The notes below the pieces were generated by a model, which saw only the letters and a list, made by a program, of their open reading frames with translations, was not told where the DNA came from and ran no database searches. Below, piece after piece: positions 52,571 through 61,446 of a stretch of DNA of 64,000 bases; the stretch's first letter is position 1, and each line of letters begins with the position of its first letter. The translations under genes and the position numbers were made by a program. The stretch is from Taishania sp965247975 (GTDB taxonomy: Bacteria > Bacteroidota > Bacteroidia > Flavobacteriales_D > Crocinitomicaceae), in the NCBI GenBank assembly GCA_965247975.1, contig OZ252050.1:3906001-3970000 (forward strand), given 5' to 3'.

Positions 52571-53629
52571 ATGAGTAAAATGAAACTTTCCGAATTCAGT
52601 TTTGATCTTCCAGATGAATTAATTGCTGAATATCCAAGTGAAAACAGAGATGAAGCACGATTAATGGTCATTCATCGGAAGGAAAATAAGATCGAACATA
52701 AATTATTCAAAGACATCGTTAACTACTTCACTGATGGTGACGTGATGATCATGAATAATACACGTGTTTTCCCTGCTCGTATGTACGGAAACAAAGAGAA
52801 AACCGGAGCAAAAATCGAAGTTTTCTTGTTGCGTGAATTAAACCGAGAAAGTCTGTTATGGGATGTACTAGTTGATCCAGCTCGAAAAATTAGAATCGGT
52901 AACAAATTATACTTCGGTGACGATGAATCGTTGGTAGCTGAAGTTATTGATAATACTACTTCCAGAGGTAGAACACTGCGTTTCCTTTTTGACGGAACGT
53001 ACGAAGAATTCAAAGCGAAAATTACTGAGTTAGGTGAAACACCACTTCCAAAGTATATCAAACGCAATGTTGAACCAGAAGACGAGGACAGATACCAAAC
53101 CATTTTTGCCAAAGAAGAAGGAGCTGTTGCAGCACCAACTGCTGGATTGCATTTCTCAAGAGAATTGATGAAACGTTTGGAATTGAAAGGAATTAATTTT
53201 GCTGAAGTAACGCTTCACGTTGGTCTTGGTACGTTTAGACCTGTTGAAGTGGAAGACTTGACGAAACACAAAATGGATTCTGAGCAAGTGATTATCAGTG
53301 AAAAATGTGCGAATATCGTCAACACTGCGATTGCTGGAAAACACCGCGTATGCGCCATTGGTACAACTTCGATGCGTGCCATTGAAACTTCTGTTTCTAC
53401 AGAAGGTACTTTAAAAGCATTTGATGGTTGGACAAATAAATTCATTTTTCCTCCATACGATTTTAGTGTTGCTGATTGCATGGTGACTAATTTCCATACA
53501 CCGCTTTCAACATTGCTTATGATGATTTCGGCATTTACTGGACATGAATTAATGATGCAAGCATACCACGAAGCTATAAAAGAAAAATACAAGTTTTATT
53601 CCTACGGAGATGCGATGTTGATTCTTTAA
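52571..53629 (+). CDS. queA: S-adenosylmethionine:tRNA ribosyltransferase-isomerase (QueA)
   Basis: This 352-residue enzyme transfers ribosyl from SAM to preQ1-tRNA in queuosine synthesis. Hallmarks are FDLPDELIAEYPSENRDEAR at the N-terminus, MNNTRVFPARM, AAPTAGLHFSRELM (~182-195) and VTLHVGLGTFRPV. The length is typical. It has its own promoter box and ends at a strong terminator shared with the opposing GT2 gene. Confidence 0.96.
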   Translation: MSKMKLSEFSFDLPDELIAEYPSENRDEARLMVIHRKENKIEHKLFKDIVNYFTDGDVMIMNNTRVFPARMYGNKEKTGAKIEVFLLRELNRESLLWDVLVDPARKIRIGNKLYFGDDESLVAEVIDNTTSRGRTLRFLFDGTYEEFKAKITELGETPLPKYIKRNVEPEDEDRYQTIFAKEEGAVAAPTAGLHFSRELMKRLELKGINFAEVTLHVGLGTFRPVEVEDLTKHKMDSEQVIISEKCANIVNTAIAGKHRVCAIGTTSMRAIETSVSTEGTLKAFDGWTNKFIFPPYDFSVADCMVTNFHTPLSTLLMMISAFTGHELMMQAYHEAIKEKYKFYSYGDAMLIL

Positions 53630-53674
53630 AAAAACTGTGTAAAACTGAATTTCTTCAGAAACACCTTAAAAAAC

Positions 53675-53727
53675 AAAGACCTGAATTTGGAAAAGATTAT
53701 TTTCTCCTTCAAATTCAGGTCTTTTTT
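53675..53727. terminator. long-stem intrinsic terminator after queA, probably bidirectional
   Basis: AAAGACCTGAATTTG (53675-53689) and CAAATTCAGGTCTTT (53710-53724) form a perfect 15-bp stem with a 20-base loop, followed by T's on the plus strand. On the minus strand the hairpin is followed by another T-run, so it could also serve the GT2 gene whose stop is at 53876. Confidence 0.9.
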
Positions 53728-53875
53728 AATTTATTATACAACGTAAGTTTTAAGACCATTGCAAAATTGTCAAATTGAGGCTTTCGAAAATTTCACGAAT
53801 GAGTTAACTAAATGTTAATGATTGAGTTAAATTTTAGAATTAACGCTGAGTTGGCTGTTTTGCATTGGTCTTAGT

Positions 53876-54595
53876 TTATTTCACAAATCGATATTTCACT
53901 ATACACCAGATTGCTCTAAAGCCATCTTTCCAACCAATTTTCTTGCCTTCTTCGTACGTTCTTCCATAGTACGAAATTCCAACTTCGTAAATTCTAATTT
54001 TTTTGATTCTAGCCAATTTAGCCGTGATTTCTGGTTCAATTCCAAATCGATTCTCTTTGATTTCAATGTTTTTCGCAATCGAAGATCGAATTAATTTGTA
54101 ACACGTTTCCATATCTGTCAAATTCAAATTGGTCATCACGTTGGATAAACGTGTAAGCATTTTGTTTCCAATTGAATGCCAGAAAAACAAAATGCGGTGT
54201 GGGTGATGTCCCACAAATCTTGAACCATAAACAACATCTGCATTGTCCATAAATACAGGCTTCAGGAGCAAAGAATATTCGTGCGGATCATATTCCAAAT
54301 CGGCATCTTGAACAATGAGGTATTCTCCCGTACATTCTTTGATTGCCCGATTAATTGCTGCTCCTTTCCCCATATTTTTGGGTTGCGAATAAAATTGAAT
54401 ATTCATTTCCGGATGTGCAGCCATGTATGCCTCGATTTTTGCAACCGTGCCATCTTTTGAACAATCATTGACAATCACTATTTCTTTTTGAATATCATGA
54501 GGTAAGACCACTTCATTCACTTTATCTAAAATGATGTGAATTGTATTTTCTTCGTTATAGGCAGGTATTAGAATCGAAAGCTTTTTAAATGTCAT
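53876..54595 (-). CDS. family 2 glycosyltransferase
   Basis: This 239-residue protein has the GT-A fold: ILIPAYNEENTIHIIL at the start, IVIVNDCSKDGT, and the metal-binding DADLEYDP (~97-104) followed by DVVYGSRFVG. It resembles dolichyl-phosphate-mannose synthase-type enzymes without the C-terminal membrane helices. The product is probably a lipid-linked or cell-envelope sugar. It is transcribed alone, with a TATTTTTG box 18 bases upstream. Confidence 0.9.
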   Translation of the reverse strand: MTFKKLSILIPAYNEENTIHIILDKVNEVVLPHDIQKEIVIVNDCSKDGTVAKIEAYMAAHPEMNIQFYSQPKNMGKGAAINRAIKECTGEYLIVQDADLEYDPHEYSLLLKPVFMDNADVVYGSRFVGHHPHRILFFWHSIGNKMLTRLSNVMTNLNLTDMETCYKLIRSSIAKNIEIKENRFGIEPEITAKLARIKKIRIYEVGISYYGRTYEEGKKIGWKDGFRAIWCIVKYRFVK

Positions 54596-54613
54596 AGAAG
54601 ATTATGTTTGAAC

Positions 54614-54621
54614 AAAAATAG
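54614..54621 (-). promoter_or_regulatory. -7 promoter box of the GT2 gene
   Basis: TATTTTTG on the minus strand matches TAnnTTTG and lies 18 bases before the ATG. Confidence 0.45.
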
Positions 54622-55054
54622 TTTTTTATTTCTTTGGAAAAGGATTATCAAGCAGTTTTTGATGTCTAAGTAGAGCTTACTTTTAATTGAACTCAAAAAA
54701 TAAGACTAATACAAAAAGCCAAATAACCATAATGGTATTGTTCTTTTTTGGTTTTAATCGAATTTGAAAATAACCATAAGTTCTTTTATGTTTTTTTTAA
54801 TATCGGTTAATGGTTTTTGAGTTTCTTCTAACTTTAAATGAAAATTTATTGTTTGTTAAAAACTCTTTAAGAATTGCACATCTTGGAAAATAGACTTGCG
54901 AATTGATTGTTAGAGAAACTTTTTCATAACACTATCTAAATAATAGGGGTTAGTCAAAGAATAAATGGAGTTTGAAACGTCTAAGACCAAAAATTATCAA
55001 CTTGAACCATTTTAATAAAATAGAATATTTCCTACTTCTACACCATTAAATTCG
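54622..55054. other. AT-rich divergent intergenic region
   Basis: This ~430-base stretch lies between the divergent GT2 and ctaB genes. It has no reading frame I would call. AAATAACCATAA-type words recur at ~54721 and ~54769, and AT-rich runs are common. I see no tRNA, riboswitch or clear hairpin. It may hold regulatory sites for the oxidase operon. Confidence 0.4.
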
Positions 55055-55062
55055 TATTTTTG
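55055..55062 (+). promoter_or_regulatory. -7 promoter box of the oxidase assembly operon
   Basis: TATTTTTG matches TAnnTTTG and lies 28 bases before the ctaB ATG. Confidence 0.5.
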
Positions 55063-55090
55063 CACTCAAATTTCAAGTTAAAAATCCGAC

Positions 55091-55969
55091 ATGATTGGGA
55101 AAAAGATAAAGTCATATCTTGTTTTTACCAAATTTCGACTTTCTGCATTGGTTGTGCTTTCTGCGTTGTCTGGATATTTATTCAATGGTGGAACAAGCGG
55201 TTGGGAAATTTTTCTACTCATGGTTGGAGGAACTTTAGTAACTGCCGCTTCAAATGGTTCAAATCAAATTTGGGAACGCGACTTAGATATCTTGATGAAA
55301 CGAACCGCTGGTCGACCGTTGCCACAAGGTGAAATGTCCGTAAGCGAAGGAGCAATTATTGTCACTTTTTGCTTAACAGTCGGTTCATTCATGCTTTATC
55401 AAATAAATGCATATTCCGCGTTGCTTGGTTTGTCCGCATTTATCTCGTATGTCTTTTTCTACACCCCAATGAAACGTGTATCTCCATGGGCTGTTTTTGT
55501 CGGGGCGTTTCCAGGCGCGATTCCACCAATGTTGGGAGCCATTGCAGCGAGTGGTGAATTTTCCTTTGTACCTGGCATTCTCTTTTTTGTGCAATTTGTT
55601 TGGCAGTTTCCTCATTTTTGGGCAATTGCATGGGTTTCCTTTGATGATTACAAAGCTGGTGGATTTTCATTGCTTCCATCAAAAGACGGTAGAACCAAAA
55701 GCTCTGCCTTTCATATAATGATCTATTCATTTTTGTTGATTCCTTTTAGTTTAATGCCTTGGATTTTAGGTTGGACTGGAATTATTTCCCTGATCCTAGC
55801 AAGTGCTTTGGGCGCCGCCTTCTTCATTTATTCTTATAAATTATATTTAAGTAGTGACACAAAAGATGCACGCAAATTAATGTTTGCTTCCTTTTTTTAT
55901 TTACCACTTATTCAATTCTTGTATGTTTTTGATCGCACAGAAACATTTTTATCATTCCTTGCACCATGA
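55091..55969 (+). CDS. ctaB: protoheme IX farnesyltransferase (heme O synthase)
   Basis: This 292-residue, ~9-helix UbiA-family prenyltransferase makes heme O for the terminal oxidase. The Asp-rich motif is NGSNQIWERDLDILMKRTAG (~55-74), and the second motif is in WVSFDDYKAGGFSLLPSKDG. It overlaps the next gene by four bases (ATGA) and leads a cluster of cytochrome oxidase genes. Confidence 0.95.
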   Translation: MIGKKIKSYLVFTKFRLSALVVLSALSGYLFNGGTSGWEIFLLMVGGTLVTAASNGSNQIWERDLDILMKRTAGRPLPQGEMSVSEGAIIVTFCLTVGSFMLYQINAYSALLGLSAFISYVFFYTPMKRVSPWAVFVGAFPGAIPPMLGAIAASGEFSFVPGILFFVQFVWQFPHFWAIAWVSFDDYKAGGFSLLPSKDGRTKSSAFHIMIYSFLLIPFSLMPWILGWTGIISLILASALGAAFFIYSYKLYLSSDTKDARKLMFASFFYLPLIQFLYVFDRTETFLSFLAP

Positions 55970-57036
55970 AACAATCGTATGAAAATGAGTTAACTCCCGA
56001 AGTTCGTGAAGGACTCAAAAAAAATTTAGTTTACGTTGGAATAATTAGCATTATCATGCTTTTTGCTGGGCTAACTTCGGCGTATTATGTTTCCATGAAA
56101 GACTCATTTTGGTTAGTTACTCCACTTCCAAAAGCATTTTACATAAGCACAGCATTAATTGCGTTAAGCAGTTTGACATTTATTGCAGCGATCCATTTTG
56201 CGAAAAAGCAAAATTTGACTTTGCTAAAAATGTTCATTACAGCTACTTTGTTACTCGGAATTAGTTTCGTATACTTTCAATTCAAAGGATACAAAGATTT
56301 AGTTAAAAGTGGTGTTCATGTTGTAAACAAAAACATCTTGGTAAGTGATGGACGTTACGGTGACTATTTCACACTCAAATACAAAGGAAATCACTTAGAA
56401 GTAGATGGCAATAACTATTACTTGCAAGGTAAATTGGCATCTGCGCAGCAAATGAAAGCAATTAGTGATTTTGCCGCTCAATTTACTGAAGCTTCTCGTA
56501 AAGAAGGTTTAAAACATGTGAAAAATTACGGGAAAGATTTTCTCTTGCTTTACAACGATGAACCTGTCACTTATTTGAATGGAAATCTTCAAAAAGCCGA
56601 TGGAAAAAAAATAGACTACTTGGATTTATCCCGTCTTAGCATATTTGCAACACATTTGAAAGATGGTCGAGGTGATTTTTTCGTGAAAGGTGAAATTGGG
56701 AAAGATTTTCACATTTATTATAAAGGTACAGAGCTTACTTATAAAGATAGATCGCTGTACAAAGGAAACCAAAAACTATCTGCATACTTACAAAATAGTG
56801 CCGCAAATTCGCCCGATACAGCAAATTCATATATGTACATGATAACGTTCATTCACCTCATGCACATCATTGTAACACTGTTATTCCTGATTAAAACAGT
56901 AACTTACTCATATCGAGGTAAATACACGGAAGGAGATACAATTGGTCTCCGAGCAACTGGAATTTTTTGGCACTTTTTAGGGCTATTATGGCTCTTTTTG
57001 TTGTTATTTTTACTTTTTATACATAAACTTGCATAA
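55966..57036 (+). CDS. cytochrome oxidase subunit III-like protein with large insertion
   Basis: This 356-residue protein has three membrane helices (~20-42, ~56-78, ~86-105), a soluble insertion of about 180 residues (~109-287) and two more helices (~289-312 and ~330-352). The helix GIFWHFLGLLWLFLLLFLLF matches the last helix of heme-copper oxidase subunit III. The insertion contains repeated strand-like words (YFTLKYKGNHLEVDGNNYYL, FHIYYKGTELTYKDRSLYKG). Subunit III is usually ~190-260 residues without it. Clustered with ctaB and a second subunit III. Confidence 0.85.
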   Translation: MKQSYENELTPEVREGLKKNLVYVGIISIIMLFAGLTSAYYVSMKDSFWLVTPLPKAFYISTALIALSSLTFIAAIHFAKKQNLTLLKMFITATLLLGISFVYFQFKGYKDLVKSGVHVVNKNILVSDGRYGDYFTLKYKGNHLEVDGNNYYLQGKLASAQQMKAISDFAAQFTEASRKEGLKHVKNYGKDFLLLYNDEPVTYLNGNLQKADGKKIDYLDLSRLSIFATHLKDGRGDFFVKGEIGKDFHIYYKGTELTYKDRSLYKGNQKLSAYLQNSAANSPDTANSYMYMITFIHLMHIIVTLLFLIKTVTYSYRGKYTEGDTIGLRATGIFWHFLGLLWLFLLLFLLFIHKLA

Positions 57037-57047
57037 AAATTTTTAAA

Positions 57048-58088
57048 ATGGCTGGACACGCTTCTGAACATATTGACTCAGCAACACTTTGGGGAGGAAA
57101 AGTTTCTCCGTTTAGCACGAGTTACGGTAAATTGATGATGTGGTTTTTCTTGGTATCTGATGCCTTGACTTTTGGTGGACTTCTAATTGCCTACGGATAC
57201 ACTCGTCATAACTTCAACGGTGCTTGGCCGATTGGTGAAGAAACATTTCATTCAATGCCATTTTTATCTGGAAATTATCCGTTGCTTTATGTAGCATTAA
57301 TGACCTTTATCCTCATTGTTTCATCTGTTACAATGGTATTGGCAGTAGAAGCTGGTCATAGAATGGATCGCAAGGGAGTAACAAAATGGATGATCGCCAC
57401 TATCATTGGTGGATTTTTCTTTGTTGGTTCACAAGCATGGGAATGGTCGCATTTTATTCATGGTTCACACTTTGGTAAAATCGAACTAGCAGATGGTTCA
57501 AAAGCAATTGTACATGCTGAAGGTTTTGGGGAAATTCAAAACTTCAAAGTGGTAGAAGCTGGACATCATCACAAAAAAGGACAAGTTCTTACATCGAAAG
57601 ATATGGATTTGTTGCATGAATACCAACATGCTGCAGCAGCAGGTCATATTCACGACAACGAAATCACCTTACACGATGGTTCGGTTGCAACAATTTCGAA
57701 AAAGAACAATGAAAAAATGACTTTGATCATCAAAGAAACTGGTTCTAAATATAAAGTATTAAATACTAAAATAGAAGGGGAAAACGCATCAAAAATGTAT
57801 GAAGATGTGATCAATTCTGGTGAAAAAGGAAGAGTAGTTTACGGTGCAAACTTGGAAACGAATGAATACGGGCCGCAACAATACGCTCAATTCTTCTTCT
57901 TTATTACTGGTTTCCACGGATTTCACGTGTTCTCAGGGGTAATGATAAATATTATTATACTGTTAGGAGTAATGCGAGGAGTTTACCACAAAAGAGGTCA
58001 TTATGAAATGGTTGAAAAAACTGGTTTATACTGGCACTTTGTCGATTTGGTTTGGGTATTTGTATTTACCTTCTTCTATTTGGTTTAA
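57048..58088 (+). CDS. cytochrome c oxidase subunit III with His-rich insertion
   Basis: This 346-residue protein has the canonical subunit III signatures WEWSHFIHGS (~131-140), FITGFHGFHVFSGVM (~285-299) and YWHFVDLVWVFVF (~328-340). An inserted soluble domain of about 135 residues (~141-276) lies between two membrane helices. It is rich in His (AGHHHKKG, HAAAAGHIHD) and repeats the word DGS (ADGSKAIVHAEG, HDGSVATISKK). It lies 11 bases after the first subunit III-like gene and should join the same aa3/caa3-type oxidase. Confidence 0.9.
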   Translation: MAGHASEHIDSATLWGGKVSPFSTSYGKLMMWFFLVSDALTFGGLLIAYGYTRHNFNGAWPIGEETFHSMPFLSGNYPLLYVALMTFILIVSSVTMVLAVEAGHRMDRKGVTKWMIATIIGGFFFVGSQAWEWSHFIHGSHFGKIELADGSKAIVHAEGFGEIQNFKVVEAGHHHKKGQVLTSKDMDLLHEYQHAAAAGHIHDNEITLHDGSVATISKKNNEKMTLIIKETGSKYKVLNTKIEGENASKMYEDVINSGEKGRVVYGANLETNEYGPQQYAQFFFFITGFHGFHVFSGVMINIIILLGVMRGVYHKRGHYEMVEKTGLYWHFVDLVWVFVFTFFYLV

Positions 58089-58109
58089 TTAAGTTTAAAA
58101 ATTTGCACT

Positions 58110-58490
58110 ATGTTAAGAGACGACATTATAGAATATTCACTTGACACTCACCACTCTGAGGAACAAGGTAAAGTAATCAGAAAAAAAATATACAAAGTAA
58201 CCATTATCCTAACAGTTATTACAATTGTTGAAGTGTTAATTGGAGCTAAAATGGGAAGATCAATTTCTTCTGGTATGACTTGGGAAGTAATCAAGTATGG
58301 ATACATTGCATTAACATTGGTAAAAGCAGCTTACATTGTTTTAAGTTTCATGCACCTAGGTGATGAGAAAAAAGCACTTAAGTATTTTATTTTGATCCCA
58401 TATTTCATTTTCATGGCCTATTTAATTTTCATCTTGTTAACGGAAGGTTTAGCAGTAGGAAATACATGGTCGACGTACACCGTGAATTAA
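58110..58490 (+). CDS. cytochrome c oxidase subunit IV family protein
   Basis: This 126-residue protein has three membrane helices (VTIILTVITIVEVLIGA, YIALTLVKAAYIVLSFMHLG, FILIPYFIFMAYLIFILL), as in the small subunit IV (CtaF/CoxD-like) of caa3-type oxidases. The KAAYIVLSFMHLGDE word is characteristic. It sits 21 bases after subunit III and upstream of the SCO genes. Confidence 0.88.
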   Translation: MLRDDIIEYSLDTHHSEEQGKVIRKKIYKVTIILTVITIVEVLIGAKMGRSISSGMTWEVIKYGYIALTLVKAAYIVLSFMHLGDEKKALKYFILIPYFIFMAYLIFILLTEGLAVGNTWSTYTVN

Positions 58491-58502
58491 TTCTTTAGCA
58501 TA

Positions 58503-59177
58503 ATGGCTAGTAAAAATACTGCCGGACGAATGAAGTCAATATACGCAATGTTGATTTTATTTGGTCCGGCAATTTTATTGATAATTATCTCAACGCGAGG
58601 TTGTGAGCACAAATTCAAAGTGCTTGAAGATTTTGGAAAAGGTGCAGATTATGCTTTCGAAGATGCTTACGGCAAAAAATTCACCCAAAAAGATTTCAAA
58701 AACAAAATTGTCATCATCAATAATATTCAAGAAACTTGTCCAGACAGTTGCGGTGTTTCCATCTGGAGTTTTGATCGCTTGATTTATCAAGACATTGCCA
58801 AATACAAACGAAAAACGGATGTGAGAATTATTTCATTTGCAACTGATATCCATGGAAAACCTTTAGAAGATTTATCTGGGATTCGCAAAATGCTCGAAGA
58901 TGATGTTGTTGAATACGATCCAGCAATTTGGATGGTTGCGAAAGGAAATAGTCGTCCGATATTTGATATTACTAGTAACAATATCAACCTACTTGAAAAA
59001 GGAAATCAATATTATGGTGGTGAAGCATTCCAAGAGTTAATTTTGCTTTTTGATAAGAAAAACCACTTGCGAATGGTATTGAATGGACATACTGAAGGAA
59101 TGGTTCGTAAAATGAAAGAACATGTTGCATTACTCAAAAAAGAATATGACAAAGAAGCAGCAAAAGCTAAAAAATAA
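58503..59177 (+). CDS. SCO1/SenC-like copper chaperone (first copy)
   Basis: This 224-residue protein has one N-terminal membrane helix (AMLILFGPAILLIIIS) and a thioredoxin-like domain with CPDSC (Cys79, Cys83), the copper-binding CxxxC of SCO proteins. It lacks a clear match to the usual GHT/S-type His of the family in the expected place, though LNGHTEG occurs near the end. It should deliver copper to the Cu-A site of the oxidase. The second SCO gene starts inside its 3' end. Confidence 0.85.
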   Translation: MASKNTAGRMKSIYAMLILFGPAILLIIISTRGCEHKFKVLEDFGKGADYAFEDAYGKKFTQKDFKNKIVIINNIQETCPDSCGVSIWSFDRLIYQDIAKYKRKTDVRIISFATDIHGKPLEDLSGIRKMLEDDVVEYDPAIWMVAKGNSRPIFDITSNNINLLEKGNQYYGGEAFQELILLFDKKNHLRMVLNGHTEGMVRKMKEHVALLKKEYDKEAAKAKK

Positions 59178-59847
59178 ATTTTCGCTTGCCATTTTGAGTT
59201 TCATTGGTCTTGTTTTGTTTTCTTGTTCTGAAAATGCTGTTGAAGAAAATTCACTACCAATTCATGGAAATCGAGATGTAGAATACCGGATAGTAAACGG
59301 TAAAGAAGTTGCAGACACCATTTATCATGTTGTTCCAGCGTTCAATTACCTCAATCAAGATTCTGTGTGGGTTTCTTCCAATACAATCAAGGAAAAAGTG
59401 TGGGTTGTTGATTTTTTCTTCACGCATTGTCCTTCTATTTGTCCACCAATGACAACAAACATGAAGCGCTTGAATACTATGACTTCCGATTTGAACAAAA
59501 ACATTCGATTTCTAAGTTTCAGTATAGATCCAAAAAAAGATACGCCTACTCGATTGAGAGAATACATCAAAATGAATGGCATTAAGGCTAAAAACTGGTC
59601 GTTTTTGACTGGTGTACCTGCAGAACAAACGCATGAAATGGCCGGAGAATTCTTCAGCTATGCGAAACAAGATGAATCTGTTCCTGGAGGATTCGGTCAT
59701 ACCTCATACTTTGTTATTGTCGACCACAATGGTTATGTGCGTGGTATTTACGACGGATTAAAAACAGAAGCCATCGATTCAATGGCAAACGATTTACGTA
59801 AATTATTAAAATATGATTACAACATTACAGGATCCAAAGAAAATTAA
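59146..59847 (+). CDS. SCO1/SenC copper chaperone lipoprotein (second copy)
   Basis: This is a 233-residue protein from ATG 59146; a TTG 24 bases earlier is also in frame. It has a lipobox (LVLFSC, Cys27), the CxxxC copper site HCPSICPPM (Cys95, Cys99), the SIDPKKDTP loop and the conserved His185 in GGFGHTSYFVIVD, so all SCO copper ligands are present. It is membrane-attached on the periplasmic side. It overlaps both neighbouring genes (32 bases upstream, 35 downstream), evidence for a tight operon. Confidence 0.92.
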   Translation: MTKKQQKLKNKFSLAILSFIGLVLFSCSENAVEENSLPIHGNRDVEYRIVNGKEVADTIYHVVPAFNYLNQDSVWVSSNTIKEKVWVVDFFFTHCPSICPPMTTNMKRLNTMTSDLNKNIRFLSFSIDPKKDTPTRLREYIKMNGIKAKNWSFLTGVPAEQTHEMAGEFFSYAKQDESVPGGFGHTSYFVIVDHNGYVRGIYDGLKTEAIDSMANDLRKLLKYDYNITGSKEN

Positions 59848-60340
59848 ACAAGCGCGTTTAGCAATTATTGCGCTTTCAATTACAATTCCGTTAGTCGTAG
59901 CTGTTCTGACACGGGTTTCAATACCTGGCGTTAACTTGACTTTTTTACCTTCTGTTTATGCTGGCATCAATGGATTAACAGCCATTCTGCTAATCTTAGC
60001 TTTGGTTGCCATTAAGAAAAAGAATCAAGCGTTGCACCGACAACTCATTCGCGTTTCGTTGCTCTTGTCTTTGCTTTTTTTGGCAATGTATGTTGCTTAT
60101 CACATGACCGCTGAGTCCACACAATACGGTGGAGCTTACGGTTGGATTTATTATCCCTTATTGATTTCGCACATTTTTCTAAGCACTGTCGTTGTTCCTT
60201 TGGTATTATTCACTTACCTATTTGCTTGGCAAGGAAACTATGAACGTCACAAAAAATGGACTAAAATCACTTGGCCGATTTGGTTTTATGTAGCTATTTC
60301 TGGAGTGGTAGTTTATTTTATGATTTCTCCTTACTATTAA
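59813..60340 (+). CDS. DUF420 membrane protein
   Basis: This 175-residue protein has five membrane helices and the DUF420 hallmark AYHMTAE (~105-111), with His residues in LLISHIFLSTVVVPLVL and RHKKWTKITWPIWFYV. DUF420 (CtaG-related in context) proteins occur at the end of Bacteroidota oxidase operons and probably aid oxidase assembly. Its 3' end overlaps the opposing GT4 gene by 23 bases. Confidence 0.88.
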   Translation: MITTLQDPKKIKQARLAIIALSITIPLVVAVLTRVSIPGVNLTFLPSVYAGINGLTAILLILALVAIKKKNQALHRQLIRVSLLLSLLFLAMYVAYHMTAESTQYGGAYGWIYYPLLISHIFLSTVVVPLVLFTYLFAWQGNYERHKKWTKITWPIWFYVAISGVVVYFMISPYY

Positions 60341-61445
60341 AAAGCACCTTAGAAACAGCTTCTGCGCTTTTGTTCCAATCAAATTCTTTCGATCTCTGAA
60401 TCCCTTTTTCGGAAAGCTGGATTCTAAGTAATTCATCATTGTTTAACACAATCATTTTTGACGCAATGTCCTCAACATTCATGGGGTCGCAATACAACGC
60501 TGCATCTGCTGCAACCTCAGGAAGTGAAGTCAAATTTCCTGAAAGAATTGGAGTTCCACATTTCATCGCCTCTACCAACGGAATTCCAAAACCTTCGAAA
60601 TAAGGCACAAAACAAAAGATTTTTGCCGCTCCCATAATTTTGGCAAGTTCGTCAAGCGATAAATGTCCTGTGAAAATGATCTCAGATTTTATTTTCTCCG
60701 AAATTGCAAAATCAGTTTGAGCATTTTTCCACAGCGGTGTGCCAACAATGACAAGCTTTACAGAAGAATTCGTCTCCTTTTTGAATTTTTCAAAAGCCTG
60801 AAGCAGTCGAGTAACATTCTTGCGCGGATGAATGGCGCCAACAAATAAAAAATACTCCTCGCCTTGGCAAATTTCAGTCCGTACTTCCAATTTTTCTTGC
60901 TCCGAAAGCGGTTTGAATTTATCCGAAGCCCCATTCCAGGCAACATGTATTTTCGATGGCTCGATGTTATAAGTTTTAACGATGTCGTCCTTAGAATACT
61001 GAGAAACGGTTATGATTTTGTCCGCTTTGCGCGCAAATTTTGGAAAGAAATGCTTCAAATAAGTGCGAGGAACCCAAGGAACATCCTTCGGGAAATGCTC
61101 AAAATTTAAATCGTGAATGACCCCAATTTGCCGCACCGAACTTCCTAGAGATAAATAGCCATCAGGCGAAAAAAACAAGTCGATATTATGTTTTTTCAAA
61201 GCACGTTTTACCGACCATTCGAACCAAATATAAAACAAAATGGGATGACGAGCAGGCGGTCGCAACACAATTGGTGTGACGTTTTTTCCAAAAATGAATT
61301 TCTCGTCAAATGGTCGATCAAAAAAGAAAAAGAACTCATGTTCAGGATGCATTTCAACCAATCTCTTGCTGATTTCATAGGTGTACCAGCCAAATCCCTC
61401 CATTTTGGAAGTCAATAAAAACCGTGTATTGATGGCAATGCGCAT
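60318..61445 (-). CDS. family 4-type glycosyltransferase
   Basis: This 375-residue GT-B enzyme has an N-terminal donor domain start (INTRFLLTSKMEGFGWYTYE), the middle VGAIHPRKNVTRLLQAF, and the sugar-nucleotide motif FEGFGIPLVEAMKCGTPIL (~280-298). It transfers a sugar from a nucleotide donor, probably in lipopolysaccharide or polysaccharide assembly. It is the last gene of a minus-strand operon with the MBL hydrolase and GT9; only one base separates it from the MBL gene. Confidence 0.92.
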   Translation of the reverse strand: MRIAINTRFLLTSKMEGFGWYTYEISKRLVEMHPEHEFFFFFDRPFDEKFIFGKNVTPIVLRPPARHPILFYIWFEWSVKRALKKHNIDLFFSPDGYLSLGSSVRQIGVIHDLNFEHFPKDVPWVPRTYLKHFFPKFARKADKIITVSQYSKDDIVKTYNIEPSKIHVAWNGASDKFKPLSEQEKLEVRTEICQGEEYFLFVGAIHPRKNVTRLLQAFEKFKKETNSSVKLVIVGTPLWKNAQTDFAISEKIKSEIIFTGHLSLDELAKIMGAAKIFCFVPYFEGFGIPLVEAMKCGTPILSGNLTSLPEVAADAALYCDPMNVEDIASKMIVLNNDELLRIQLSEKGIQRSKEFDWNKSAEAVSKVLFNSKEKS

Positions 61446-61446
61446 C

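Noticed and set aside
54622..55054. Possible riboswitch or tRNA in the large gap before ctaB
   Set aside because: No clover-leaf, T-loop motif or stable hairpin with terminator was found by eye; simply AT-rich.
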